A stretch of 64,000 nt of DNA from LVI-A0039 sp033105485 (GCA_033105485.1 CP136956.1:1488001-1552000); one strand, 5' to 3'; positions 1-9,566 are shown, counted from the stretch's first letter. Notes: a model not told the origin generated them from the letters alone. Numbers and translations are program-made.

Positions 1-1142
1 CATCAGGATCAATTCCTATTGCTGAAGGTGATGGAACTGCGCTTCGAGAAATCATTGAAATGCGTAAAATTGATATGAGCCGTGTTGAAGATGAACTTAT
101 TCGTTTAGCAGCACCACTCTATCCAATGGATACCGAAGGACAAAACGCAATCTTCACTCAAATGTCAAATCATTTATTTGTATCACTTACCTATTTCATA
201 CTAGAAGATTGCTTTGTAAATAACAAACGAGAATTATTTAACATCTACAATTTGTTTTATAAGCAAAAGGAACTCTTGCGTATAACTACAGTAGATTTTG
301 AAAACGTAATTAAATACAAAGCTGCTTTATCTAATTTCCCTGAACATAATATAGCTAAGTCATACTTTCCAAGTGAACTTAGTGATAAGACATTCAGTTC
401 TACTCAAATTACGTTTGAAACAGCACTTAAGATATATGGAGCAGATAGTGTAAATAAGATTACAAGCTCAAGTGATTTATCAATTACAGAATTTGTCAAA
501 GGTGAAAAGCCAGTTGCATTTTATTTAATAGCACCAGATTATGATACTAAGTATCACAGTATTGTATCTACATTTATATCTCAGGTGTATTACGAAGCGG
601 TAAGTTATGCTGACAAACAACCAAATGGTAAATTACCTCGAAGACTCTACTACTTGTTAGAAGAGTTCGGTAACCTAACTAAGATAAATGGTTTTCCGAA
701 TTGGCTTACAATCTCACTAGGTCGTAACGTGCTATTTGCAATGATTGTACAAAATATTGGTCAGTTTGAAGATATATATGGCGAGCAAGCTAAAGATACG
801 ATTTTAGATCAAGCTCACATTAAGATGTACTTATTATCAAATGATAATAAAACGCTTAAGTACTTTAGTGAGTTATTTGGTAAAACTACTCAAATCCATG
901 AATCGTTTAGCGGTTCGAAGTATAGTGAGATGTCCAAAACAATGGCTGAAGAAGAACGAGACTTAGTATCACCTGATGAGTTAAGGAAAAATCCAATGGC
1001 TAAAGCATATGTACAAATGTCTAGGATGGATTTGGCCAAACAATGGCTTAGACCAAGTTTTTTATATGCTGAAGACTTAGAGTATGTGAAAGCGGAAGAT
1101 TTAGATAAAACTACTAGCCTTGATGAAATAATCTTTAGCTAG
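1..1142 (+). CDS. Type IV coupling protein, VirD4/TraG family (5'-truncated by window)
   Basis: The frame is open to the first base of the window, so only the C-terminal part of a conjugative DNA-translocating ATPase is visible. The Walker B region reads LLEEFGN, with Glu where many family members have Asp, followed by the TraG/TraM-recognition type tail (SLGRNVLFAMIVQNIGQ). The Walker A motif must lie upstream. Coupling proteins sit at the membrane and pass the relaxase-DNA complex to the secretion channel. It heads the transfer operon of element 1 and is followed by a pilin-like gene after a 94 bp gap holding a palindrome. Family assignment is confident; substrate specificity cannot be read. 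Confidence 0.85.
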   Translation, partial: SGSIPIAEGDGTALREIIEMRKIDMSRVEDELIRLAAPLYPMDTEGQNAIFTQMSNHLFVSLTYFILEDCFVNNKRELFNIYNLFYKQKELLRITTVDFENVIKYKAALSNFPEHNIAKSYFPSELSDKTFSSTQITFETALKIYGADSVNKITSSSDLSITEFVKGEKPVAFYLIAPDYDTKYHSIVSTFISQVYYEAVSYADKQPNGKLPRRLYYLLEEFGNLTKINGFPNWLTISLGRNVLFAMIVQNIGQFEDIYGEQAKDTILDQAHIKMYLLSNDNKTLKYFSELFGKTTQIHESFSGSKYSEMSKTMAEEERDLVSPDELRKNPMAKAYVQMSRMDLAKQWLRPSFLYAEDLEYVKAEDLDKTTSLDEIIFS

Positions 1143-1195
1143 TTTGGTTTGTAAGTACCAATTTGAAACTTGCACAATAAAATAGAAAGTGAAGT

Positions 1196-1220
1196 GAGGG
1201 GTCATAATGACCCTTCATTT
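1196..1220. promoter_or_regulatory. Palindrome GGGTCATAATGACCC in leader of pilin gene
   Basis: A perfect dyad (core 1199-1213) is followed by a T-rich run and then directly by the ribosome binding site of the gene at 1237. It could act as a terminator/attenuator hairpin or a protein site. The same 15-mer occurs at 1550, 9541 (TTA centre), 12025 and ten times in the array at 15.9-16.7 kb. Confidence 0.75.
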
Positions 1221-1236
1221 TTTTTAGGAGAAAATA

Positions 1237-1536
1237 ATGAACAGTTTAGAAATGATGAAAATTAATGGAGAAGCAGTTAAAAATGCAATAACAAATATAT
1301 CGCCAACAGTTATGGCAACAACAAATGATTTTGATAGCGTAATATCAAATGCAACAGACCAGATTGTAAAACATGGTGAGCAAATTGCAGTCTTATCAAT
1401 CGTAGTAGTAGCATTAGTGCTAATTTTCGGAACTAAACAAATGAAAGAAATGGCAAAGGAAAATATGCTTTGGATTATCATCGGAATTTTAATAATTAGT
1501 TCGGCAGATAATATAGTAAACATGTTCTACATGTAA
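1237..1536 (+). CDS. Small two-helix membrane protein, VirB2/TrbC-like pilin candidate
   Basis: The 99-residue protein has a polar N-terminal half and two closely spaced hydrophobic segments (about residues 49-66 and 78-93) separated by a short charged loop. That is the layout of VirB2-like conjugative pilins and of the small membrane subunits found beside VirB6/VirB4 in Gram-positive systems. Start ATG is supported by TTTAGGAGAAAATA. It lies between the coupling protein and VirB6 genes, isolated by two copies of the GGGTCATAATGACCC palindrome. That placement could let it be expressed at a different level from its neighbours (inference). No catalytic motif is present; the pilin role is inferred from size, topology and position. 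Confidence 0.55.
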   Translation: MNSLEMMKINGEAVKNAITNISPTVMATTNDFDSVISNATDQIVKHGEQIAVLSIVVVALVLIFGTKQMKEMAKENMLWIIIGILIISSADNIVNMFYM

Positions 1537-1547
1537 TTTGTAGCGCG

Positions 1548-1568
1548 AGGGGTCATAATGACCCTTCG
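1548..1568. promoter_or_regulatory. Palindrome GGGTCATAATGACCC in leader of virB6-like gene
   Basis: Second leader copy of the element 1 palindrome (core 1550-1564), between the pilin stop and the ribosome binding site of the gene at 1592. Unlike the copies at 1199 and 12025 it has no T-run after it, which argues against a simple terminator. Confidence 0.7.
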
Positions 1569-1591
1569 TCATAATTAATAGGAAGGTGAAA

Positions 1592-3505
1592 ATGTTTAGA
1601 GAAGCATTACAACAGTTAGAGTGGGACATCGGTTATACTGCGGCTAATGGTCTTCATGGTCTTGAAGAAGTAGTTGGCCACTTAACCTCACTCGATTTTA
1701 TAAACGATCAGTATATTGAGTTTTTACATCAATTTGATCCAATTGTTAAAACCCTTGCAGTATTTATTATTGTAATAGTTGTATTATACGCAATGGTATC
1801 TGATGCTAAAAAGATGCCTAAAATAATGCAACGAATAATTCTTGCACTAGTAGGTGCAGGAGTCTTCATTAATTTATTTGTATTTGTTGTATCAGACATA
1901 GGAAGCGCTGGAATTGAAAGCATTCAGCAGACAGACTCAACCTTTGGGATAGCAAACTCGCTTATGAACTACAGTGTTAAGGATTATGCAAATGAAGATA
2001 ATGACTTTCGCTTAGAGAGTAATAGTTGGGAAGAAATTCAAAGACTGGATATTTTAGAAGAGTTGGATCATGATGTGGAGGTATGTTACTCGTCAAACGA
2101 TTGTGATGTTGTGCGTGAAAAGGGTGACTATCGATATGAACCCTCACTAATATTTACATGTTTAGTTGGGTTAGGACTATTTCTTGCACTATTAATAATC
2201 GGTGGGGTTACTGTAAAAGATATGATAGAAATTGCAATTGCAGGAGCGATTGGGCTATTTGCAATTATATTTTCTATCATAGACAATGCACCATTTATGA
2301 AGAATTATATAAACTATTTACTAAGAAAGATAGCAAAAGTATTTTTAACAGTATACATATTACAAAGCTACTTTATGATTTCTGAGTACTTTAGTAAGAT
2401 GTTAATACTATCTGGGTATAGCATTTTACAATCTGGACTAGTGTATCTTATGATACAAATTGCAATTATTATTACTATATTTGATGGTAGTGCAACAATC
2501 GAGAAAGTATTTGGAATCGATTTAGGAACAAGTAGAGCATTAAATACAATGCTTGCCAATAATGCCCTAAAAACATTAGGTGGAGCTGCTTCTAAAGTAA
2601 AAGACAAAACGGCGGAGACACTTAAAAATGTAACTACGGGAGGATTTGAGGGAGCGGTTAATGGAGAGTCTAAACTAAAAGGGGCAGGAAAAGGTGCAGC
2701 TGAAGGGTTAGGTAAGAGTTTAATGTCAAATAATCCATACCGTAGAAGTAAACAAGAAGATGCAATAAATGGTCTTAAGGATAAGTTTAGTAATAATGGA
2801 GATGATGACTTACTTGGAGAAAATGGTTCACCTAATCCAGAAGGTAATCAGGATAATGGTGAAAATTCAAGCTTGAAATCAAATACAAATAAAGGTGAAG
2901 ATAACACATCATCTGATACTAAAGACGGAAGTAAAACTAACTCTGATGATTTAGAGTCAGATAAGTCAAAAGAATCTAAATCAAAATCACTTAAATCTAA
3001 TGGTCAAGGAAAAACAAAGATTTCTAAAACCCCTTCAAACTCTGGAGAACTAAAACCTAGTGAAAATCAACTTGGTGAAAGCGGTAATAGTTTATCAACG
3101 CCAGGTAGTGATGAGACTCCTAAAGTATCTACTAAGCCGTTAAATAAAAATGAAGGTGTGAATAAAATCGATAGCGATACAAACAATCCCAAAAAAGAAA
3201 GTAATGTAGAACAATCACAAAATACGTTTAGTAGCAATGGTGCTAAGAGACCAGAAAGTACTATTAGTGATATTGGTGGAAATGTGTCTGAAATTCAAAA
3301 TAGTGGGGTTCAATTTAATGAAAACATAAATGTTACCGAAGCAACACCTACCAATGATATCTTTAATTCAAATGATGAGATAGTCTCAAGTGGATTTAAT
3401 CCAGTGAATTCAAACACACACAATCCATTTGATATATCAAAACAAAATGAAAATAAACTCCAAAGTTTAAATTCACTTAAGAAAAATGTTAGGAGAAAGC
3501 GATGA
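1592..3505 (+). CDS. VirB6/TrbL-like polytopic conjugation channel protein
   Basis: The N-terminal ~320 residues contain several hydrophobic helices (about 55-75, 85-105, 188-220, 225-240, 250-290) with a periplasm-type loop carrying two Cys between. The C-terminal half is long, polar and low in complexity, rich in Ser, Asn, Lys and Glu. This is the usual build of VirB6/TrbL subunits in Gram-positive conjugation systems, which form part of the inner-membrane channel. ATG at 1592 is chosen because GGAAGG sits six bases upstream. The downstream VirB4 gene overlaps by four bases (ATGA), indicating translational coupling. The role is assigned from topology and operon position. Confidence 0.7.
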   Translation: MFREALQQLEWDIGYTAANGLHGLEEVVGHLTSLDFINDQYIEFLHQFDPIVKTLAVFIIVIVVLYAMVSDAKKMPKIMQRIILALVGAGVFINLFVFVVSDIGSAGIESIQQTDSTFGIANSLMNYSVKDYANEDNDFRLESNSWEEIQRLDILEELDHDVEVCYSSNDCDVVREKGDYRYEPSLIFTCLVGLGLFLALLIIGGVTVKDMIEIAIAGAIGLFAIIFSIIDNAPFMKNYINYLLRKIAKVFLTVYILQSYFMISEYFSKMLILSGYSILQSGLVYLMIQIAIIITIFDGSATIEKVFGIDLGTSRALNTMLANNALKTLGGAASKVKDKTAETLKNVTTGGFEGAVNGESKLKGAGKGAAEGLGKSLMSNNPYRRSKQEDAINGLKDKFSNNGDDDLLGENGSPNPEGNQDNGENSSLKSNTNKGEDNTSSDTKDGSKTNSDDLESDKSKESKSKSLKSNGQGKTKISKTPSNSGELKPSENQLGESGNSLSTPGSDETPKVSTKPLNKNEGVNKIDSDTNNPKKESNVEQSQNTFSSNGAKRPESTISDIGGNVSEIQNSGVQFNENINVTEATPTNDIFNSNDEIVSSGFNPVNSNTHNPFDISKQNENKLQSLNSLKKNVRRKR

Positions 3506-6078
3506 TAATACCTAGAGATATAAGGAAGAAACAGACATTACGTGGCTTTAACTATATGGAAGTGTGTGTGATATTCTCAATTTACTTAGGAATTGAAATA
3601 TTCACAGATATTAATTCTATAGTAGTTACAGTAACGTCTATACTTTGTGGTTATACACTAGTATCAAAAGTATCTAGTAAAAGTTTATACGAAATAATTA
3701 TTGATCAAGCTATATATATGTATAGTAAAGTTTATTTCTTCCGTGATAGAGAGTTGTTTCTTGAAACTCGTTTTGAGTATGAGCCGATAATCATAACGAA
3801 GCCAAAGGATATGATAGGTAAGTTATTATATCCAATCAAACGAATGCAAGTTAAAGTTTTAAATGGCTTGAATAAGCTTAAGTTACACGTATCAAGAAAT
3901 ATTTATGAACTTATCAATTATCGAGATAGTACATTAAATGAAGGTGAATATGATAAGTATAGTATAAGTTTCGATGAACATGATCAGATGATTATAAATC
4001 AAAATGATAATCTATTTGTAGTTAAGAAATTAGTGCCTAAGTATACAAAGTGGTTTGACAATCAAGAACAACGATTTTACTTTGTATCTGAACTTTATAA
4101 ATTCTATGAACAAAATTTACAAATGAGTATATATAAGTATCATGACACAAATACGTATAACTTTTATGACTTTGATACAAAAGGAATTAAAGTACTTGAG
4201 CTGTATAAGAAATATCAGTTAGGCGTATACGAAAAACTGCTTAGTCAAAGTGTACCCTATTTTTATGTGACAATCCCATATGAAGGGAAAAAGGTAAGAA
4301 ATATTGGGTATAAACAGTGTCAAGTACTGACAACTGAAGACTGCATAGCTAACGATGTTGATATTGTGGATAACATTATTCTTGGGGATATCAATGACGT
4401 TCAAGAATTGCAAATAAAGAAAGACCATATTGTCATGATATTAAATGATGGTGATAGATATTACCAAAAGTATATGGCCACAACTGATATTGCTTTAAAG
4501 CAAGAAGAGTTATATTTAGAAGAACTTTTAAAAGAACCACGTATTGATATTAAAATTGAATACAAACAATATAACAGAAATGAAATCATAAAAGCGATGG
4601 ATAACTCGATTGATGAAGCAGTTATGCGTATTGATGATACAGAGAAAACATCGAAGAAGTATTTAGAAAGTCAAGAGATTAGAGTTATTAGTAACTATCT
4701 AGAACAATTAAATAACAAGGTAGAAAATATTGTCGGCTTTAAACTTATTGTTAAGATTGAAGCTGACACACTTGAAGAGTTACAAAGTCTCGAGGAAAGT
4801 ATAAAAGAAAATTATGAAAATTTACAGCTGGATAGCGAATTGTTTGTCCAAAAACAATTATTAAACGAATGGGTACTACTTAAAGAGGTAAAAGACTTTA
4901 AGGAATTATCGATGACTCACCTTGCATATGGTGGACTATTTAACTATTCAAAAATTGAAGATGATAGAGGACACTTAAAGTATGTCGGTAGTGATGGTCT
5001 TATTGCCTGGAATTCAATGGACTATGATAAGAACCCAGACAGGATTACAAACTCTAAGTTCATATCAGGTAAAACTGGTAGCGGTAAAACAACTTTAATT
5101 AAAATGATACTTCTAGAATACGCAGCAGAAGGTCGAGGGGTATATAATATCGATGTTCAAGGAGACTATGTAAGTCTATTTGAGGAGTTAGGGGGAGAAA
5201 CTATTCACATTGGTCATGGTAGTGTTATTAATCCTCTACAAGTAACCGATTGGACATGTGAGGATCCAATTAATAATCACTTATCATTTTTAGTAAGTTT
5301 CTTTTCAATTGGAAATCCTAACTACTACCTAATTGCAGATAAAATGACAAAACGATTAAGTGAGTTTTATACTGGTTATAATTTGACTGAAGAGTCAAAA
5401 AATAATGAATATCCGAAGTTAGATGAGCTCTATACCTATTTAGAAGAGACTGGAGAAAATGAAGAGATACTCGAATTCGTTCACAAGTATTCACATACAA
5501 TCCTAAGAAGTTATTTCAATGGTTACACATCAATTGATTTAAGTAATGAATATATAAACTTCTGTATTACCGATATAAAAGATGACGATGTAAAACTTAA
5601 TCCAATATTAGTTACACTTCTTAACTTCATGAGAAAGAAACTATATGACGCTAGTAAACAAAATGCCTTTATTTTAGATGAGTCTCACAGAGCATTTGCT
5701 AATGAATATTTAACAAGATTCTCTGTTACTACAGCAAGAGAGTGTCGTAAGTTTGATTCGGAAATTGACTTCATCTCACAAAGTCCTGAAGATATCCCGA
5801 TGAGTGTGTTATCACAAATGCAATATAAAATATTTTTGAAAAATGATAATATGAAGTTGATTTCAGAAATAACAAACAAAAGCATTGACTTTCTACCGAA
5901 TTTAAAGTCGGCTGAATTTGGAGAGGGCTTTATGCAAGAAGATGAAAGAATATCACCAATAAATTTCAACTTTAACAAAACTGAAATTATTGATAATATT
6001 GAACTTCTTTATATATTTGACAAGAAAATCCTTAAAATGCTTGATGATAGAGATAAAGAGCGACTAGGATACGTATGA
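3502..6078 (+). CDS. VirB4-family conjugation ATPase with N-terminal PrgI/VirB3-like membrane segment
   Basis: This 858-residue ATPase powers assembly and substrate transfer of the type IV secretion channel. The first ~60 residues form a short basic stretch (IPRDIRKKQTLRGFNYME) and two hydrophobic segments, as in PrgI/VirB3 subunits, so the protein looks like a natural VirB3-VirB4 fusion. Walker A is SGKTGSGKTTLIK near residue 525 and Walker B is AFILDESHRAF near residue 722. Length fits fused VirB4 proteins. It overlaps both neighbours by four bases, so genes from 1592 to 8154 form a tight operon. A second VirB4 gene of similar size but little visible similarity lies in element 2 at 34106. 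Confidence 0.9.
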   Translation: MIIPRDIRKKQTLRGFNYMEVCVIFSIYLGIEIFTDINSIVVTVTSILCGYTLVSKVSSKSLYEIIIDQAIYMYSKVYFFRDRELFLETRFEYEPIIITKPKDMIGKLLYPIKRMQVKVLNGLNKLKLHVSRNIYELINYRDSTLNEGEYDKYSISFDEHDQMIINQNDNLFVVKKLVPKYTKWFDNQEQRFYFVSELYKFYEQNLQMSIYKYHDTNTYNFYDFDTKGIKVLELYKKYQLGVYEKLLSQSVPYFYVTIPYEGKKVRNIGYKQCQVLTTEDCIANDVDIVDNIILGDINDVQELQIKKDHIVMILNDGDRYYQKYMATTDIALKQEELYLEELLKEPRIDIKIEYKQYNRNEIIKAMDNSIDEAVMRIDDTEKTSKKYLESQEIRVISNYLEQLNNKVENIVGFKLIVKIEADTLEELQSLEESIKENYENLQLDSELFVQKQLLNEWVLLKEVKDFKELSMTHLAYGGLFNYSKIEDDRGHLKYVGSDGLIAWNSMDYDKNPDRITNSKFISGKTGSGKTTLIKMILLEYAAEGRGVYNIDVQGDYVSLFEELGGETIHIGHGSVINPLQVTDWTCEDPINNHLSFLVSFFSIGNPNYYLIADKMTKRLSEFYTGYNLTEESKNNEYPKLDELYTYLEETGENEEILEFVHKYSHTILRSYFNGYTSIDLSNEYINFCITDIKDDDVKLNPILVTLLNFMRKKLYDASKQNAFILDESHRAFANEYLTRFSVTTARECRKFDSEIDFISQSPEDIPMSVLSQMQYKIFLKNDNMKLISEITNKSIDFLPNLKSAEFGEGFMQEDERISPINFNFNKTEIIDNIELLYIFDKKILKMLDDRDKERLGYV

Positions 6079-7217
6079 TAAAACAAACAACAGAGCTGTA
6101 TAGAAAAAAAGTGATATATGGAGCAATTGCCTCAAATGCTCTTTGGATATTGCTTTTTAGTTTTATATTTATGTTTGTTGTTAGTGTTGCAAGTGAAGAA
6201 GATGAAAATGTTCCTCTATGCAATAATACGGCCATCCCGGAAACTGTACTTGATGAGGAAGAAATGCTTAGCTCATCAATGCAAAAGTATAACATTGATG
6301 AGCAGTATACTGATTTACTTTTAGCGCAACTGTATCAAGAAAGTGGAGGAAGCGAAAGTGTTTTAGCAACTGATCCGTGGCAATCAAGTGAGAGTTTATG
6401 TGGGTATGTTGGTTGTATTACATCGCCTGAGTTATCGACCAATCAAGCAATGAGTGTTCACAGAGACAATATAGATAGAGCAATCGAGTTAGGTTTAGAG
6501 CCAACAGAAGAACTCATTCTGCAAGCATATAATTTTGGTGGTGGATATTTAACATGGCTTGCAACTAAAGGCTATGAACAAACTGAAGAACATGCATACG
6601 AGTACAGCAGCTATATGACAAACCAAAATTCAAGTTATGCTAGCACTTGTAATTTAGACCCAAACGGTAAAGCGTGTTACGGAGATTATAAATATGCTTC
6701 ACATGTTATGGAAAAGTACTCAGGATGCAGTAGCGGGGAATCAAATATAGAAGTTGATGAAAATAGTATATATATGCCATACTTTGATAATGAATATACA
6801 GTTACATGTGATTATGGATGTTATAGTGGACACACAGGAGTTGACTTAGTAAGCACAACAGATGAAAAAGTATATGCTGTTGGTAACGGTGAAGTTATTG
6901 ATATCGAAACTGAGTGCTCTCAAAGTGGATACCTTGGTAGTACATGTGGATATGGGTTTGGAAATCATGTAGTAATAAAGCATACATTAAACGATGTAAA
7001 TTTATACTCAATTTATGGACATATGAGTGAAGTGAAAGCTAAGGTGGGTGACGAGACAACCGCAAACACTTACTTAGGCCTACAAGGGGCAAGTGGAAAT
7101 GTAACGGGGGCTCACTTACATTTAGAATTTAGATATAGAACATTATCACAAAGTAGTAATGTTAACTTATACCCGTTACTTGCAAGAAGGGAGAGAGACA
7201 ATGATGAAGAAGTATAA
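6075..7217 (+). CDS. Membrane-anchored bifunctional wall hydrolase: lysozyme-like then M23 peptidase
   Basis: An N-terminal membrane anchor (about residues 17-37) is followed by a lysozyme-like muramidase domain of the CwlT kind (AQLYQESGG with the probable catalytic Glu, and QAYNFGGGYL). A C-terminal M23/LytM endopeptidase domain carries the zinc ligands HTGVD, the GHM element and HLHLE. Such VirB1-type enzymes open peptidoglycan for the conjugation channel. The gene overlaps virB4 by four bases and the next gene by seventeen. The element 2 counterpart at 36697 has the same two activities in the opposite order. Activity on host wall is inferred from family; the motifs look intact. Confidence 0.85.
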   Translation: MIKQTTELYRKKVIYGAIASNALWILLFSFIFMFVVSVASEEDENVPLCNNTAIPETVLDEEEMLSSSMQKYNIDEQYTDLLLAQLYQESGGSESVLATDPWQSSESLCGYVGCITSPELSTNQAMSVHRDNIDRAIELGLEPTEELILQAYNFGGGYLTWLATKGYEQTEEHAYEYSSYMTNQNSSYASTCNLDPNGKACYGDYKYASHVMEKYSGCSSGESNIEVDENSIYMPYFDNEYTVTCDYGCYSGHTGVDLVSTTDEKVYAVGNGEVIDIETECSQSGYLGSTCGYGFGNHVVIKHTLNDVNLYSIYGHMSEVKAKVGDETTANTYLGLQGASGNVTGAHLHLEFRYRTLSQSSNVNLYPLLARRERDNDEEV

Positions 7218-8154
7218 ACGGCAAATGTTAATATTATCTGTACTATTGGCTATAACAGTAATATTCTCAAAGCGCTCAGTAAATATGATGGATTTAAGAA
7301 CTGAAGAGGATGTTAATATTAATTATGAGTTTGATACTGGAGATTTCGATTTAATTGTAGGAGAACCAATATTTTACCCAGAGGAAGATATAATCTACTT
7401 TGAAACGTATCAAGAACTTATTAACCCACTTTTTATTGGTGGGGCTAATGAACTTATAATATCAAATGATAGAACAGGTGAAGAGCTTGGTAGTGTAAAA
7501 TTAGAAGAGGGAGAGAATTATACTCCACTTGAAATGAGTCAAGAAAACTTAGATAATATAGAAGCTGTAACGATACAGATTTTAAACAATGAGGAAGTAA
7601 TCTTTGCTGCAAAGAAATATATATCAAATGTGATTTATTATGAAGATTTATCTGATTACAACGAAGAAGGAAAAAGTAAAGATGAAATGTATAATGAAAT
7701 TAATTACTTTGTATATAGCTTCGTAAATGATCCGTTACTAGAAGTTGAAGATTTGGAGAAATATAATGCAGCGGAAGAATTTTCCGGTAGTGTGAAAAAG
7801 CAACACGAAAAGTTAGTTGAATATTTAGATAGTATTGAGTATTCAGGTGATTATCAAGATGAAGTAATTGAGTATTATAAAGCTGAAATTCCAGATGAAG
7901 AGTATAAGACATATGTTAACTCTAATTCGATAAGTGAAAAGCAACAAATGTATGCAGAGCTTATAGATGAAGTACAGTATAATCTTCAAGCACAGATTAT
8001 TGAACTTGAAACAAAACTATTAGATGGAAAGTATGTAAATGAAGAAGAAATAAGTGAACTAGAGTCAGGGTTAAATTTACTTAAACAAAGAGATTTATTA
8101 CAATCGAAGTTAGATGAATATTCGAATGTTGATGTAGGTATACATAGTGATTAA
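7201..8154 (+). CDS. Single-pass membrane protein with extracellular domain, conjugation operon
   Basis: About 317 residues: a short cytoplasmic basic tail, one hydrophobic helix (about residues 8-20), then a Glu/Asp/Tyr-rich extracellular region ending in a coiled-coil-like segment. Start 7201 is chosen over upstream ATGs because AAGGGAGAG lies just before it, within the end of the hydrolase gene. Position directly after the wall hydrolase matches the gene at 37900 in element 2, which has the same anchor-plus-acidic-domain layout and a vaguely similar helical end. It may be a channel-associated or wall-spanning subunit. I do not recognise the family. Confidence 0.7.
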   Translation: MMKKYKRQMLILSVLLAITVIFSKRSVNMMDLRTEEDVNINYEFDTGDFDLIVGEPIFYPEEDIIYFETYQELINPLFIGGANELIISNDRTGEELGSVKLEEGENYTPLEMSQENLDNIEAVTIQILNNEEVIFAAKKYISNVIYYEDLSDYNEEGKSKDEMYNEINYFVYSFVNDPLLEVEDLEKYNAAEEFSGSVKKQHEKLVEYLDSIEYSGDYQDEVIEYYKAEIPDEEYKTYVNSNSISEKQQMYAELIDEVQYNLQAQIIELETKLLDGKYVNEEEISELESGLNLLKQRDLLQSKLDEYSNVDVGIHSD

Positions 8155-8246
8155 CATATAGAAGAAAAGTTAAGTAATTCATTGTATAATAATGTTAGGA
8201 TGCACGTAGTTATTATTGAAAATGAATATTGTGATAAAGGAGAATT

Positions 8247-8729
8247 ATGTATACTGAGTATAAAAAAAGTATTGAACGAATCTTAAAAAATTCTTGTCTA
8301 GAAACAAGTATGTATCACTTGATACAAAAAACTATTGAGGATAATACTAAGTATTATAGTTTAGATATATCTCAGACTCAAACGAGAAATAGATTTCATA
8401 AAGTATATAATACTCCAGCTGGTATTTCTGATATTGCAGTATTTTCAAAGTATGATAAGTTGCTTTTTTATATCGAAGTCAAGTGGTTTGTAAGAAATCA
8501 AACTGAACCTAGCATATACAAACAACTATTAGGGCAAAGTGATAAACATAAGAAAATAATGTTTACAGATGGATTAAACTGGAAATTTTATAAATTAGAA
8601 AACGGAGAGTTAATCGTTGATTGGGAAGTGAATTTAGGTAATTACCCAGAGGAAAAAGGAAAGATAATCTGGAATAATTACGATGAATGGAAGAAACTAA
8701 CTAAATTGTTAAAAAACATAAGATGCTAA
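8247..8729 (+). CDS. PD-(D/E)XK-type nuclease-like protein
   Basis: 160 residues. Residues 59-79 read GISDIAVF followed by FYIEVKW, giving D62, E77 and K79 in the spacing of the PD-(D/E)XK restriction-endonuclease fold. The later Gln and the stretch FTDGLNWKFYKL resemble the N-terminal nuclease domain of type I restriction HsdR subunits. No helicase part and no methyltransferase gene are nearby, so it is a stand-alone nuclease-like domain. ATG is supported by AAAGGAGAATT. It sits between the transfer operon and a Fic gene, a place where mobile elements keep accessory functions. A defence or anti-competition role is only a guess. Confidence 0.6.
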   Translation: MYTEYKKSIERILKNSCLETSMYHLIQKTIEDNTKYYSLDISQTQTRNRFHKVYNTPAGISDIAVFSKYDKLLFYIEVKWFVRNQTEPSIYKQLLGQSDKHKKIMFTDGLNWKFYKLENGELIVDWEVNLGNYPEEKGKIIWNNYDEWKKLTKLLKNIRC

Positions 8730-8766
8730 TAAACTTCTTAGTAGTGAATATCAAGAAAGGGATCAC

Positions 8767-9504
8767 ATGATAGATATTAAAACATTAAAATTTTTACAGG
8801 AAATAAAGGATTCAAACTATTTGGAATTGAAGTCAAACCTTCTGTTCCATTCAAATAAAATTGAAGGATCAACATTTGATTTTATAGAACTAACTCGTCT
8901 ATTAAACCACAATACAGTGAGTGGTGAACATGACTATGAAGATGTAATTGAAACCAAAAACTCAAATGAGCTATTTGATTTTACAATCAAGACATTAGGA
9001 GAGCCTGTCACTCATCAATATGTAAGAGAAATGAATCAACTTTTAAAACGTGGAACAAGACAGGGACTTAATGGGCTTACAGGAGTATATAAGACAATTC
9101 CTAATGCAGTTGGTAGAGTCGAAGTTGCGCAACCTTATGAAGTTCCAGGACTAATGGATGAATTATTGTCACGTAAAATTTCTACCTTTGAAGATATAGT
9201 AAAGTTTCATCATGATTTTGAAAAGATTCATCCATTTGTAGATGGTAATGGAAGAGTTGGACGTATGCTTATGATGAAACAGTGTGTAGAAAATGATATT
9301 GTAATTCCACTACTAAATAGTACCAATGATCTTGATTATTACGAAGCACTACAAGTTGCTGATTCAGGTGATTTTAGTAAATTAAACCAGTTATTTGAGC
9401 ATTTTCAACTGGATATGAAAGAACTTAAGTGTTATCAAACAATTGAAGAATTTGACTATTCAGTAGCGTATAATAGAAATCAAGCCGAAATGGAATTAGA
9501 ATAG
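8767..9504 (+). CDS. Fic-domain AMP-transferase-like protein with N-terminal inhibitory motif
   Basis: 245 residues. The active-site loop HPFVDGNGRVGR (residues 155-166) matches the Fic consensus HxFx(D/E)GNGRxxR completely. SNKIEG at residues 29-34 matches the (S/T)xxxE(G/N) inhibitory helix of class II Fic enzymes, where the Glu blocks productive ATP binding. The protein is therefore expected to be a self-inhibited enzyme that attaches AMP or another nucleotide moiety to a target. The target is unknown. It follows the nuclease-like gene and precedes the relaxase gene. A degenerate Fic homologue is encoded at 16916. Confidence 0.88.
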   Translation: MIDIKTLKFLQEIKDSNYLELKSNLLFHSNKIEGSTFDFIELTRLLNHNTVSGEHDYEDVIETKNSNELFDFTIKTLGEPVTHQYVREMNQLLKRGTRQGLNGLTGVYKTIPNAVGRVEVAQPYEVPGLMDELLSRKISTFEDIVKFHHDFEKIHPFVDGNGRVGRMLMMKQCVENDIVIPLLNSTNDLDYYEALQVADSGDFSKLNQLFEHFQLDMKELKCYQTIEEFDYSVAYNRNQAEMELE

Positions 9505-9537
9505 AATTTTTCTATAACTGAGTATAAAAAAGGAAGT

Positions 9538-9566
9538 GAGGGGTCATTATGACCCTTCATTTTTTA
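9538..9566. promoter_or_regulatory. Palindrome GGGTCATTATGACCC plus T-run before relaxase gene
   Basis: Third leader copy of the element 1 palindrome (core 9541-9555), followed by CATTTTTT and then the GGAGGTGAT ribosome binding site of the relaxase. An ATG inside the palindrome at 9549 is in frame with the relaxase but has no ribosome binding site. Confidence 0.75.
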
